NCBI RefSeq assembly: GCF_000150955.2
Contig: NC_011694.1
Span: 79,814 to 143,813, forward strand
DNA length: 64,000 bases
Direction: 5' to 3'
Source of the DNA: Phaeodactylum tricornutum CCAP 1055/1
Taxonomy: Eukaryota; Bacillariophyta; Bacillariophyceae; Surirellales; Neidiaceae
Shown here: one piece after another, positions 1-9,700 of the stretch
How positions within the stretch are numbered: position 1 is the first letter of the stretch
Layout: each line of letters begins with the position of its first letter
Translations under genes and position numbers: made by a program
Notes under the pieces: model-generated
What the model saw: the letters and a program-made list of their open reading frames with translations, nothing else
Told to the model about the DNA's origin: nothing
Databases searched by the model: none

Positions 1-180
1 TGCGTTTGTAGAGCTCATCAATAGAACTAATAAGAACGTCAATTTTCCAATTTCCTCACGATATCACCTATCGCACACGACGACATCTCGTCCTCTCTTC
101 TGTTGTCTGCCAAACAAGTTCCAGTCTAACCTGCAAGGCCAACAAAACCACATCCGAAAGATCCGATCGCTTTCTTCATC

Positions 181-1179
181 ATGACCACCAAGTCTACTCC
201 CAAAGACCTCATTGACTCGTTTCCGCACAGCAAACTCACACCGATTGCTACCGCGACAACCAAACCCGATTACTTGTCGCTCCATCAGCTTCAGTATGAA
301 ATCAACGACAATGCGGAGACCCTTTCCTCCACTCTTGGAGACGGCCAACACGGTCACCTTTTTCTCGTAATTTCCGAACCCGAGTACCTCGCAATGACCG
401 ACGGCGTTCCATGCATTCCTCCTGTGCAGCCGCCTTTCGACCCAGTTCATGCTGCCAACGCCACCGCTCCTCAAATTGTCGAAGCTAACCGTCAGAACGA
501 CAAACGTCAAAAGCTTTTTGACCTTTACCACAACGCCATTAAAGCGTTTCGCAATCAACTCCTTGAAGCCATTCCCATCGAATACATTGAATCTCTCGGT
601 CACCCTACCCGAGGCTTTAACAAAGTCTCTCCCCTCGAAATCCTCTCTCATCTCTGGGAAAATTTTGGTAAAATTCAGGCTTCGGATCTCATTGCTAACG
701 ACGAACGCATGAAAGCCGCCTGGCATCCACCAACACCTATCCAGCAACTTTTCCAGCAGCTTGAAAAAGGCAATCAGTTTATCATCGCGTCTGGCCAAGT
801 CATGGACGAACGTATTATCGCTCGCATCGGCTACCAGATCATCGAAAAAACCGGACTCTTTGATCTTGCTTCTCGCGACTGGCGTTATAAAGATGAAGCC
901 GATAAAACTTTGGCAAATTTCAAAAAACATTTCCAGAAGGCCAACAAGGATCTCGCCCTCACCGCCACCAGCAGCTCTGCGGGTTACCACACCGCAAATC
1001 AGAGTACTGTCACCAAGGGAAAATTGTATTGCTGGACCCACGGCATCGTTCACAACACAAAGCACACCAGTGCGACATGTGAAAAACAGGCCCTGGGGCA
1101 CAAAACCGGCGCTACATTGCACGACAAACAAGGCGGGTCGACTAAGACCTATCAATACACGCCACCGGTGCCCAAATAG
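181..1179 (+). CDS. Gag-like protein of the CoDi-type element
   Basis: A 332-residue frame directly before pol on the same strand. It has no clear similarity I can name, but its place, length and composition fit copia gag. A Cys/His stretch near residues 284-300 (CWTHG followed by HTSATCEKQ) resembles a degenerate zinc knuckle. The role, by family, is assembling the cytoplasmic particle that packages element RNA. The call rests mainly on position in the element. Confidence 0.7.
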   Translation: MTTKSTPKDLIDSFPHSKLTPIATATTKPDYLSLHQLQYEINDNAETLSSTLGDGQHGHLFLVISEPEYLAMTDGVPCIPPVQPPFDPVHAANATAPQIVEANRQNDKRQKLFDLYHNAIKAFRNQLLEAIPIEYIESLGHPTRGFNKVSPLEILSHLWENFGKIQASDLIANDERMKAAWHPPTPIQQLFQQLEKGNQFIIASGQVMDERIIARIGYQIIEKTGLFDLASRDWRYKDEADKTLANFKKHFQKANKDLALTATSSSAGYHTANQSTVTKGKLYCWTHGIVHNTKHTSATCEKQALGHKTGATLHDKQGGSTKTYQYTPPVPK

Positions 1180-1200
1180 GAAAGAGGGACGGCCAAACTG

Positions 1201-4200
1201 TTGAGTGTGCCGCTGAATACTTATCATAACAAAAATAAGTCTTCAGTTGCACCAAACACTCCTCCGTTAGCTTCCTCCCCGCCATTTTTCCCTCCCGACG
1301 CCATTGCAGACACTGGCTGTACCGGACATTTTTTGAGCACCAACATTGCTCACATACATTGCCAACCGACGGTCCCCGGCATCAACGTGGTCCTCCCTGA
1401 TGGTCGCACAATCACTTCGAGTCATATCACCGAACTCAACATTCCCTCGCTTCCTCCGGCAGCTCGTACCGCCCATATCTTTCCCGGTCTCTCGAATGGA
1501 TCCCTCATTTCCATCGGCCAACTTTGTGACCACGGCTGTACCGCCACGTTCACATCTGACACAGTCCGCATTGAGCTCAATAACACTGTCGTTCTCCGCG
1601 GCGGCCGTTCTCCCTACACCCGATTGTGGACCCTCGACTCCCCTGTAACGCCCAATCCGCCCGCCACTGAATTGCATGCGCCTGTGCACGACAAAAATTT
1701 TGCGAATCACCTCGGAGACCACTCAGGGACCCTTGCCGACCGCATTGCCTTTGTTCATGCATCCTTATTCTCACCACAACTTTCAACATGGTGCAAGGCC
1801 ATTGACGAAGGCCGCCTCACAACCTTTCCGGACATCACGTCTGCACAGGTAAAACGGCACCCCCCACAGTCCGTCCCTATGGTCAAGGGACACCTTGACC
1901 AGCAACGGTCCAACCTACGCTCAACCAAGCCCAAGGTCACCCTGTCTGCCTCTGTTGATCCTGATGACATCAATTTCGACACCAATCCCGTCGTACAAGA
2001 CCCTCCAGCCGCCAGGACGCAGTTTTTGTACGCCGATTTCGCCGAAGTCACCGGAAAAATTTTTACTGACCCTACCGGCCGCTTTGTTACCACTTCAAGC
2101 TCCGGTAATGCATACATGCTAGTGGTTTATGACTACGATAGCAATTTTATTCATGTCGAAGCCATGAAGAACCGCACCGGTCCCGAGATTTTGAGCGCCT
2201 ACAAGCGTGCTCACGCCATGCTATCCTCCAAAGGTTTGCGCCCCCAACTCCAACACTTAGACAACGAAGCCTCCACTGCGTTACAACAATTCATGTCCTC
2301 TGTTGACATTGATTTTCAATTAGCTCCTCCGCACGTGCACCGTCGGAACGCCGCCGAACGGGCAATCCGCACGTTCAAAAACCACTTCATTGCAGGTTTG
2401 TGCAGCACCGACAAGAACTTTCCGCTTCACCTTTGGGATCACTTACTCCCACAAGCCATCATGACTCTCAACCTTCTTCGAGGGTCTCGTATCAACCCAA
2501 ATCTGTCGTCCTGGGCCCAACTCCATGGCTCGTTCGACTACAATTGTACCCCTTTGGCTCCCCCGGGCATCCGCGTACTTGTACACGAAAAACCGACAAT
2601 TCGCAGAACCTGGGCCCCCCACGCAGCCGACGGCTGGTACGTTGGTCCCGCCATGAACCATTACCGATGTTATCGCGTCTGGATCAGGGAGACCACCAGC
2701 GAACGCATTTCTGACACCCTGACATGGTTTCCCAGCCAAGTCAAAATGCCCAGCACCTCGTCTCGCGACACAATTGTCGCCGCTGCTCACGATCTTGCCC
2801 ATGCTCTGGCACATCCATCTCCCACGTCCCCCTTGTCGCCTCTTTCGGTCCACGAACGCGAAGCCCTCTCGCAACTTTCAGATATTTTTTCGAAAGCCGC
2901 TAACCCAGTTGACTCATCCCTCCCAGTTGCTCCCACGGCAACCCTAAGTCCGCCAACTGCATCGACTTCTTCACCTCGTCAAGTCCGCTTCCGAGACCCG
3001 GTCACTGAATCACTTCCGAGGGTGCCGACCGCCACAGCCGCCCCTCCGCAGTCACTTCCGAGGGTGCCTCCCCCAAACTCCGAGGCCGAGACATACAAGC
3101 TTGTCACCTGCAACCCTCGCCAAGCACGTCGTAGGGCCGCTCGAAAACTGAAAGAAAAAATTTCCGCTTCAACATCCGTTGTTCCTACCCAAGCAACACC
3201 TGCACCCGTCGTACCTTCTCCCAAGGTCCCCACACCTCCGCACAGTCACGGCACTCGCTTACAAGCCGCTCGATACCCAGGACACTCGTTCGACAGCGCC
3301 AACACCGTCGTCGACCCCAATTCCGGAGCCACTCTCGAGTATTCAAAACTCAAAAATTCTGAACAAGGCCCCGAATGGATTCAAGCCGCCGCCAATGAGA
3401 TGGGCCGCCTGTCTCAAGGCGTCAAACCCAACATGCCCACCGGCACCGACACGATGCATTTTATTCCGCATACCGCAAAGCCGCACGACCGCAAGGCCAC
3501 TTACCTGAAGATTGTAGCGGCTATCAAGCCACACAAGGCCGAAAAATACCGCATCCGTTTCACTGTCGGCGGCGACCGTATCGAGTACAACGGACCCACA
3601 AGTACCCCTACAGCTGCATTACCAGCCATCAAGATCCTCGTTAACAGTGTCATTTCCACCAAAGGCGCACGCTTTATGACCTGTGACCTCAAGGATTTTT
3701 ATTTGGGCACTCCTCTCCCTGTGTACGAGTACATGCGCATTCCTGCAGTCCATATACCAGACTGCATTATGGAACAGTACAAGCTTGCCCCGCTAATTCA
3801 CAAAGGCAATGTTCTAGTGGAAATTCGAAAAGGAATGTACGGTCTCCCACATGCAGGCCGCATTGTGAACGACCGCCTCATTGATCATTTAGCTCTCGAC
3901 GGATACCATCAGGCCAAGCATACTCCAGGCTTCTTTACCCACGAAACGCGCCCTATTTCATTTTCACTAGTTGTTGACGACTTTGGAGTTAAATACGTGG
4001 GCAGGGAACATGCCGAACATTTACTACACTGTCTCGAGAAGCTTTACACGGTAACGACAGACTGGACCGGTGCTCTTTACTGCGGTCTCACCTTTACCTG
4101 GAATTACGAGCAGCGCCACGTTGACATGGCCATGCCTGGCTACGTCGACAAAGCTTTACAACGTTTCCAACATCCGTCCCCAGCCCGACCTCAACACTCC

Positions 4201-4971
4201 CCTCACGCGTGGGTTCCACCATCATACGGTGTAAAAATTCAGCTCACCAACGAAACTGATCTTTCTCCGCCGCTTGACAAGGCTGGCATCACTCGTCTTC
4301 AAGAAGTTATTGGTACCCTGCTATATTATGCTCGCGCAGTGGATTCCACCATGCTTGTTGCTCTCGGCACCCTCGCATCCGCTCAAACGAAAGGAACCGA
4401 AGCCACTGCCGAGGCCGTCACGCAACTACTAAATTACAGTGCAACGCATCCAGACGCAACGGTGCGATACCATGCCAGCGACATGCACTTACACGTTCAC
4501 AGCGATGCTTCTTATTTATCAGAATCCAAGGCTCGCTCTCGCGCTGGTGGAATTTTTTTTCTAAGTTCCGCACCTATCAAGAACCTCAAGCCAAATTCCA
4601 AGCCCCCGCCATTGAACGGCGCCATACACACGCACTGTTCTATCATGAAGTCCGTTCTTTCTTCTGCAACTGAAGCTGAACTGGGTGCACTATTCTTTAA
4701 CGCCAAGGACGGTGTGGAATTACGTACTACCTTGGAAGCTATGGGACATCCCCAGTTAGCTACTCCTATTCAAACTGACAATGAATGTGCATCAGGAATT
4801 GTCAACAATACAGTGAAACAACGAAGATCTAAAGCCATAGACATGCGTTTCTATTGGATTAAAGACCGTGTCAAGCAAGGTCAATTCAATGTTCATTGGA
4901 GAAAAGGAACTGATAATCTTGCAGATTATTTCACCAAACATCATTTGCCATCACATCATCAAATAATGTGA
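1201..4971 (+). CDS. Pol polyprotein of the CoDi-type element (PR-IN-RT-RH)
   Basis: An aspartic protease motif, DTGCTGH, sits near residue 37. The integrase core lies around residues 270-400, with LYADFAE, HLDNEAS and NAAERAIRTFKNHF. The reverse transcriptase covers about 750-1010, with TCDLKDFYLGTPL and the catalytic VVDDFGVKYVG. RNase H occupies the last 170 residues, with HVHSDASYLS, ATEAELGAL, QTDNECASG and NLADYFTKH. The length of 1256 residues is usual for copia pol. The domain order, with integrase before RT, separates it from gypsy elements. Confidence 0.93.
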   Translation: MSVPLNTYHNKNKSSVAPNTPPLASSPPFFPPDAIADTGCTGHFLSTNIAHIHCQPTVPGINVVLPDGRTITSSHITELNIPSLPPAARTAHIFPGLSNGSLISIGQLCDHGCTATFTSDTVRIELNNTVVLRGGRSPYTRLWTLDSPVTPNPPATELHAPVHDKNFANHLGDHSGTLADRIAFVHASLFSPQLSTWCKAIDEGRLTTFPDITSAQVKRHPPQSVPMVKGHLDQQRSNLRSTKPKVTLSASVDPDDINFDTNPVVQDPPAARTQFLYADFAEVTGKIFTDPTGRFVTTSSSGNAYMLVVYDYDSNFIHVEAMKNRTGPEILSAYKRAHAMLSSKGLRPQLQHLDNEASTALQQFMSSVDIDFQLAPPHVHRRNAAERAIRTFKNHFIAGLCSTDKNFPLHLWDHLLPQAIMTLNLLRGSRINPNLSSWAQLHGSFDYNCTPLAPPGIRVLVHEKPTIRRTWAPHAADGWYVGPAMNHYRCYRVWIRETTSERISDTLTWFPSQVKMPSTSSRDTIVAAAHDLAHALAHPSPTSPLSPLSVHEREALSQLSDIFSKAANPVDSSLPVAPTATLSPPTASTSSPRQVRFRDPVTESLPRVPTATAAPPQSLPRVPPPNSEAETYKLVTCNPRQARRRAARKLKEKISASTSVVPTQATPAPVVPSPKVPTPPHSHGTRLQAARYPGHSFDSANTVVDPNSGATLEYSKLKNSEQGPEWIQAAANEMGRLSQGVKPNMPTGTDTMHFIPHTAKPHDRKATYLKIVAAIKPHKAEKYRIRFTVGGDRIEYNGPTSTPTAALPAIKILVNSVISTKGARFMTCDLKDFYLGTPLPVYEYMRIPAVHIPDCIMEQYKLAPLIHKGNVLVEIRKGMYGLPHAGRIVNDRLIDHLALDGYHQAKHTPGFFTHETRPISFSLVVDDFGVKYVGREHAEHLLHCLEKLYTVTTDWTGALYCGLTFTWNYEQRHVDMAMPGYVDKALQRFQHPSPARPQHSPHAWVPPSYGVKIQLTNETDLSPPLDKAGITRLQEVIGTLLYYARAVDSTMLVALGTLASAQTKGTEATAEAVTQLLNYSATHPDATVRYHASDMHLHVHSDASYLSESKARSRAGGIFFLSSAPIKNLKPNSKPPPLNGAIHTHCSIMKSVLSSATEAELGALFFNAKDGVELRTTLEAMGHPQLATPIQTDNECASGIVNNTVKQRRSKAIDMRFYWIKDRVKQGQFNVHWRKGTDNLADYFTKHHLPSHHQIM

Positions 4972-5030
4972 TCTCGTTATTTGCTCGATCTCGACCAAAC
5001 TGCCTCCAACTCAAGTTTGAAACGAGGGTG

Positions 5031-5267
5031 TGTTGATAATTCCATTGGGCCTACTAAATCTTTCCCAATCCGTTGTGACAAGACTGATACTTTCCCAATC
5101 CGTTGTGACAAGATTGATAGTACCAAAGAACCTATCACGGTTACATACAGAGCTTTAACGTCCTACAAACGTTCTAGTCTTCCCGTTTACATTTCAAACA
5201 AGTCATCGCCATATGAAACAGTCATTGGCAATTCAGCTGCATCATACAAACTCAATCACATTTCTCA
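5031..5267 (+). repeat. 3' LTR of the CoDi-type element
   Basis: The 237 bp segment starts TGTTGATAAT after a purine-rich tract and ends TTTCTCA, giving the usual TG...CA ends. The next base begins a repeat found without the element at 16407 and 20049, which fixes the boundary. Inside it a 30 bp unit is present twice in tandem (5061-5090 and 5091-5120), with two differences. That tandem pair may be a duplicated promoter element; this is inference. Confidence 0.82.
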
Positions 5268-6020
5268 ATCCTTGCTTTGCTTTGCTTGGCAAGGACAAGA
5301 AATGCCGTACTGCTGCGAAAGCCATTCATGCCCGACGAGGGGAGCGTGCGTCGTTTGTTTCATGAAGAGGACTAATGCGGGTGAGTACGAACACTGGTAG
5401 CCAAGAATCTCTGGGAGATGCACTCGATATGCCAGACGTTGGGAGGTGGCGTCGTTTATTACCGCGAGTGCATCTGTATTCCCTTCATTGATACTTGAAC
5501 CACCAGCTCTTGTTTGGAGGGCGACAACATGGACGGTGTGCTTTTACGACGGGCCAAGTCTCTCGCTTGTCAATCGACCTTTCTGCCTCAATTGGAGTTG
5601 TGAGCAGAAGAAGGAGCGCAGGAAGTGAGTGTGAATTCCCGCTTTTTGGCAATTCGGTGATGGCGTTATCCCGTAGTATAGTTGTGTTGATTTTGCGTAG
5701 AAGCGCATTCGGGCGGAAAGTTTGAGACCGGTTTTGTGTAACAGCAAGTGGGAATCGACCGTTGAGCCTTGTTTGGTGGGGAAGAAAGACAGCGAGTAGG
5801 GAGACCGGTTGTGTGTAACGTAACGCAGTGCGGGACTCGACGAAACCGACGACCAGCCAGGAACCCAATGTATAACAGTAACAGTATATTGCTTGCTCCA
5901 GCAGAGTCAGTCCTCTTTGACCTGCTTCGTGCTTTCTACAGTGACGAGCGGAATGGAATGGTTCGATTGACAGTGACCACCAGGAGTGTGAGCAAGTGTA
6001 CCATACGCGGTACTTGATTG

Positions 6021-6157
6021 GTAGAAAACTGCAACGTAGTAGAATAACGGGCTAACTTACATTAACTGTAAGCTAGCTAGAATCGTCCAAGTAGAGAACT
6101 GCAACGTAGACTAACGGGCTAACTTACATTAACTGTAAGCTAGCTAGAATCGTCCAA
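6021..6157 (+). repeat. Tandem duplication (70 + 67 bp) at the left end of the TAGAAAAC element in copy A
   Basis: Units 6021-6090 and 6091-6157 share the text from the element end (GTAGAAAACTGC, GTAGAGAACTGC) through CTAGAATCGTCC. The other copies have one unit. The second unit lacks a few bases after AACGTAG. It marks copy A as rearranged after it separated from the array copies. Confidence 0.85.
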
Positions 6158-6453
6158 GGGGACCCGAAAGGATCCCGTATACCTACTTTCATAGCCGATC
6201 AAAGGCGTAGGAAAAACATAAGACTAACTGTAAGTGGACGACGAAGATTTCAACAGCGGCTCACGACAAAGACCTCGAGGCCGACAATGTTTTGCTGCCG
6301 TCGCGATTCGGGATCCGATTGTCTGGATGGCCTCCATGTGTTGACAACCATACGCCATGAGATGGCAGCCAAGGAAGGATGCCAACGGTACGGCACACTG
6401 TCCACATTTCGTGGTGAAGGAAAAGGACGGAACCAACCACTCGGTCCTGTTTC

Positions 6454-6768
6454 ATGTGCGATACTCCAATGTTACTCGGCATTACGAGAGCATGGTCCAC
6501 CATTGGTGCTCCGTAGACCACACTGCCACAGCACTATTTGAACCTCAACCTCTCTTGTTCGAACTATTCAACATAGTGCTGCAAATGGATATTGAGGAGT
6601 TCACACCTTCCGTCTCCCAAGTCTTGGCACAGCTACTAGAGTATCGCCCTAATGGCTTGGATACGGCCTACCAAGCACTCTTTCCCCCGTTGCTGACCCC
6701 GGCCGGGTCTTTGGGATAAGCGTGGAAATGTTCGGCGTTGTCATGTCTGATGCAAGCCTACATTTCGT
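6454..6768 (+). pseudogene. Exportin-2 (CSE1/CAS) gene fragment, copy A
   Basis: Read forward, it encodes LLFELFNIVLQMDIEEFTP, then VSQVLAQLLEYRPNGLDTAY and QALFPPLL. From memory of the family this follows the C-terminal half of exportin-2 (QILQND-EF-P-VFQ---LLE, then YMALFP-LL). Exportin-2 returns importin-alpha from nucleus to cytoplasm. Only about 90 codons remain here, ending in a stop, and the match to the repeat ends at 6770. It is a fragment of a host gene carried in the repeat, not a working gene. The upstream limit of the match is uncertain. Confidence 0.72.
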
Positions 6769-6770
6769 AG

Positions 6771-9700
6771 TGTTTTCGAGTGTTTGAAGTGATCGCTGAA
6801 TCCGATTGTGCCTGGGGAGGTAGGGAAAAATTCCTGGCTTTTCATGTCGTTGTTAAGTCGCCGAAGCCTGCAGAGGCCTGGAATATACTGCCAGTTTCTC
6901 ATAGTGGTCCACGTGATAGACGTGTTGATCGGTTACTGGGTTTCGTATCCGTCTAACGGTCTGAAACGAGGCAAAATCTCCATGGTTGGACGCATCCATG
7001 AATCTCTTCATCTATCGAAGAAGGTGCATTGCACAAAATTGTATTGTTTGCTAAATGCTCGGGTTTTGAGCGTCATTCATGTGTGGATGATAAGTAGTAT
7101 GCTCATATGAAGCAGTTACTTATGCAACAATTATTATCGGAATTATACCGCAAGGTAGTCGCGGATCCTCCACTCTGATAGATATTGGTTAAATATCTCG
7201 AACGGATGAGAGCGACAGCTGTTTTGAGTTCGCTAGAGTTCGTTGTGTACTTATTGTATGGTTATGAAACGGTATTCGTTATCGATATCATTTATTCAAG
7301 TCTATATGTGAAATTCACATTTGATGACATCAATGATCATAATTCTCGTGTTCACGTGGCGTGAGAACACTGAATGTTCGAAACCAACTAACAGAATTTT
7401 ATGAGTTTGTGATACAGGAAGAAAGAAGAAAGTTGACCATGGCAGCTGCTTTAGCTCAAGTTTGAAATGCTTTACAAGCAATTGGTATTGTTGATGTTGA
7501 ACAGCGCGATGCCATTACTGATTCAATTACGTCTATGGATGTTTTCGAGATTGCGACGGATGATTTTATCAAGGATATGTGTAAGAATATTCGTCGTCCC
7601 GGGGGTACACTCCCAAATCCTAACGCGGAAGAACCAGGAGCACCGGCTGTGATTCCTCGCAATGGTGTTGCAATTTCACCCACTGCGGAGGAGCGTCTTA
7701 TCTTATTGGCGTACTATGTTTGTCATTTGAAGCACACTTCTCGGCCTTATCCAGTTCAGTTTAATCCGGCGCGTATTTACTTGATGATGGAGATTAAGAA
7801 GCGTGAAAAGGAAGATAAAGAGTTGGCAAAAGACCTCACGGCTCCTACTCAGATTGAAGATTTAAAGAAGATTCGTGATGTGTTCGAGAATATTGCGGAG
7901 TACTTGCTGCAAATTTGAGGAACAACAGGAGTCCCACTTGCTTATGTTATTTGTGAAAAGGAAGAGGTTCCAGAGGGTCCAGACAATAATTATCAGGATG
8001 CGTTCAAAGAAATGATTGCTTGCAGTCCTCATGATGAAGAGTCTTATGCGGCAGACAATGCTCAAGTGTGGACCATTATTTGTAGTTGTACTCATGGAGG
8101 TCCGGCTTGGAGTTGGGTGTCGTCGTATTTGAGAACTCGAAACGGTCGTGCAGCGTGGTTTGCTTTGCGTTCGCATTATTTGGGACCAACAAATCAGTCA
8201 AAGATCATGACACAAGCTGAAGGGGACCTTGAATTGAAGTTTTATAACGGAGAGCGTCGTGGTTTTACTTTTGAGCGTTTTGCAGAGATCCATCAGCAAG
8301 CGCACACAGATATGGAAGAGTTTGGAGAACCTTTGACAGAGGCAGCCAAAGTTCGAAAATTTTTGAAACGTATTCAGGCACCGTTTCTAAACTCTGCAGT
8401 TGCCACTGTTTGTGCTAACCCATCTTTGAAAAATGATTTTGAAGCAACAGTGAATTTTCTGAGTGAATTTATTGAAGAGCAGAACCAGGCTCAGCTTCGA
8501 AATATTTCGTCAGGTTGATCTGGTCATGGTCAAGGGCAAGGTAAAGGGTCAGGATGTGGTAATAAAGGTCATGGTGGTCATGGTGGAAACAAGGGTGTTT
8601 TCAACAGGGGATCTACCAATGGTATGGTGGATAGATATTATACTTTTGATGAATACAAGACCATGAATGCAGAACAAAAGCGCCATTTGCATACATTACA
8701 TGAAGAAGCTGGTGGAAAGCGTCAAAATGCATCTGGTGTTAATTCTAAGGACAATGATGACAAAAAGAAGTCAAAGATCAGTCACGATGATACAAATTCT
8801 CTTACATTGAAGTCATTGGCAGGTCGAAGCATGTCACAGAGAAATTCTTGACAATTACCAAAAGTGTCGGTTGTGTCGACACGTCCTATTTCTATACAGT
8901 CACTTGAGAGTGCATTTATATCACACGCGGAGTTGGATTCTCACGCGGATACATGTTGTGTCAGTCGACACACTTACACATTTCAAGAAACCTCTTGAAT
9001 GGTTGATGTTTCTGCGTTTTTATCTACATTTGGTCAAGCCCGGTCTGTACCAATTGTCTCTGCTGCATTTGCTTTTGATCATCCTTACACATATGAGACA
9101 TTTATTTTAGTTATTCATCAGGCTTTACATTTTCCTACAATGGAACATGCTTTGTAAAATCCGAATCAAATTTGATTAAATGATGTCGAAGTGAATGATT
9201 GTCCCCAATTTTTGTCGGAAAAGCTTACGGAATTATCGCATTTGATTTATTTCCCGAAAGACAATGTGAGGTTACCATTATCATTAGATGGAGTCATTTC
9301 TTACTTACCAGTCCACAAGCCGTCTGTGGAGGAGTTTCGAAATTTTCACAAGTTGAACCTTACTTATGAAAGTCCAATTTGGGATCCGTATTCAACAGAT
9401 TTTTCTCGTCAGGAGGAGAAGTTCACCAATAGTAAGGGTGCGTTGGTAACAAGAAATTCTGCACATGCGAACATTCAAATGGTTACAACAAGAGACAGTA
9501 CAGTATCAATGGTTTTATCATCTGTTTTGATGTTGTTGGAAGACAAACATTTGATTGATGAACTTGAAAAGACTTGTATTGTTAGTGTTGCACAGTTGTT
9601 GAATTACAGGTATAAGGTAACGCCAGAAGAGTTGGCAAAACGATGGAACATTGGTGTATTGACAGCGAAGCGAACATTACTCGCAACGACTCAGAGAGGG

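Larger units (their letters stand above)
1..5267 (+). mobile_element. CoDi-type Ty1/copia LTR retrotransposon, nearly whole, 5' LTR outside the window
   Basis: Gag and pol lie in order as two long open frames, followed by a purine-rich tract (about 5020-5030) and a 3' LTR. In pol the order protease, integrase, reverse transcriptase, RNase H is that of Ty1/copia. The RNase H tail, with DMRFYWIKDR and NLADYFTKH, is of the kind I associate with diatom CoDi elements. The right edge is exact: the sequence from 5268 on equals the repeat at 16407 and 20049, where no element is present. No match to the LTR end is seen in bases 1-180, so the 5' LTR must lie upstream. The long open frames suggest a young insertion. 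Confidence 0.9.
5268..6770 (+). repeat. Copy A of the mosaic repeat, rearranged, flanking the copia insertion
   Basis: The sequence matches 16407-18315 of the tandem array almost base for base (examples of change: Tc/Cc near 5497, AT/AA near 5679). It differs in two large ways. A segment equal to about 17297-17780 is missing, and a 67-70 bp stretch is doubled at 6021-6157. The left part of the unit (equal to 15193-16406) is not in the window and should lie beyond the copia 5' LTR. The open frames in it are also open on the opposite strand and show no family features, so I do not call them genes. Confidence 0.88.

Noticed and set aside
64-1227. Long open frame antisense to the copia gag region
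   Set aside because: It is the mirror of the gag frame and shows no domain; gag is supported by its place before pol.
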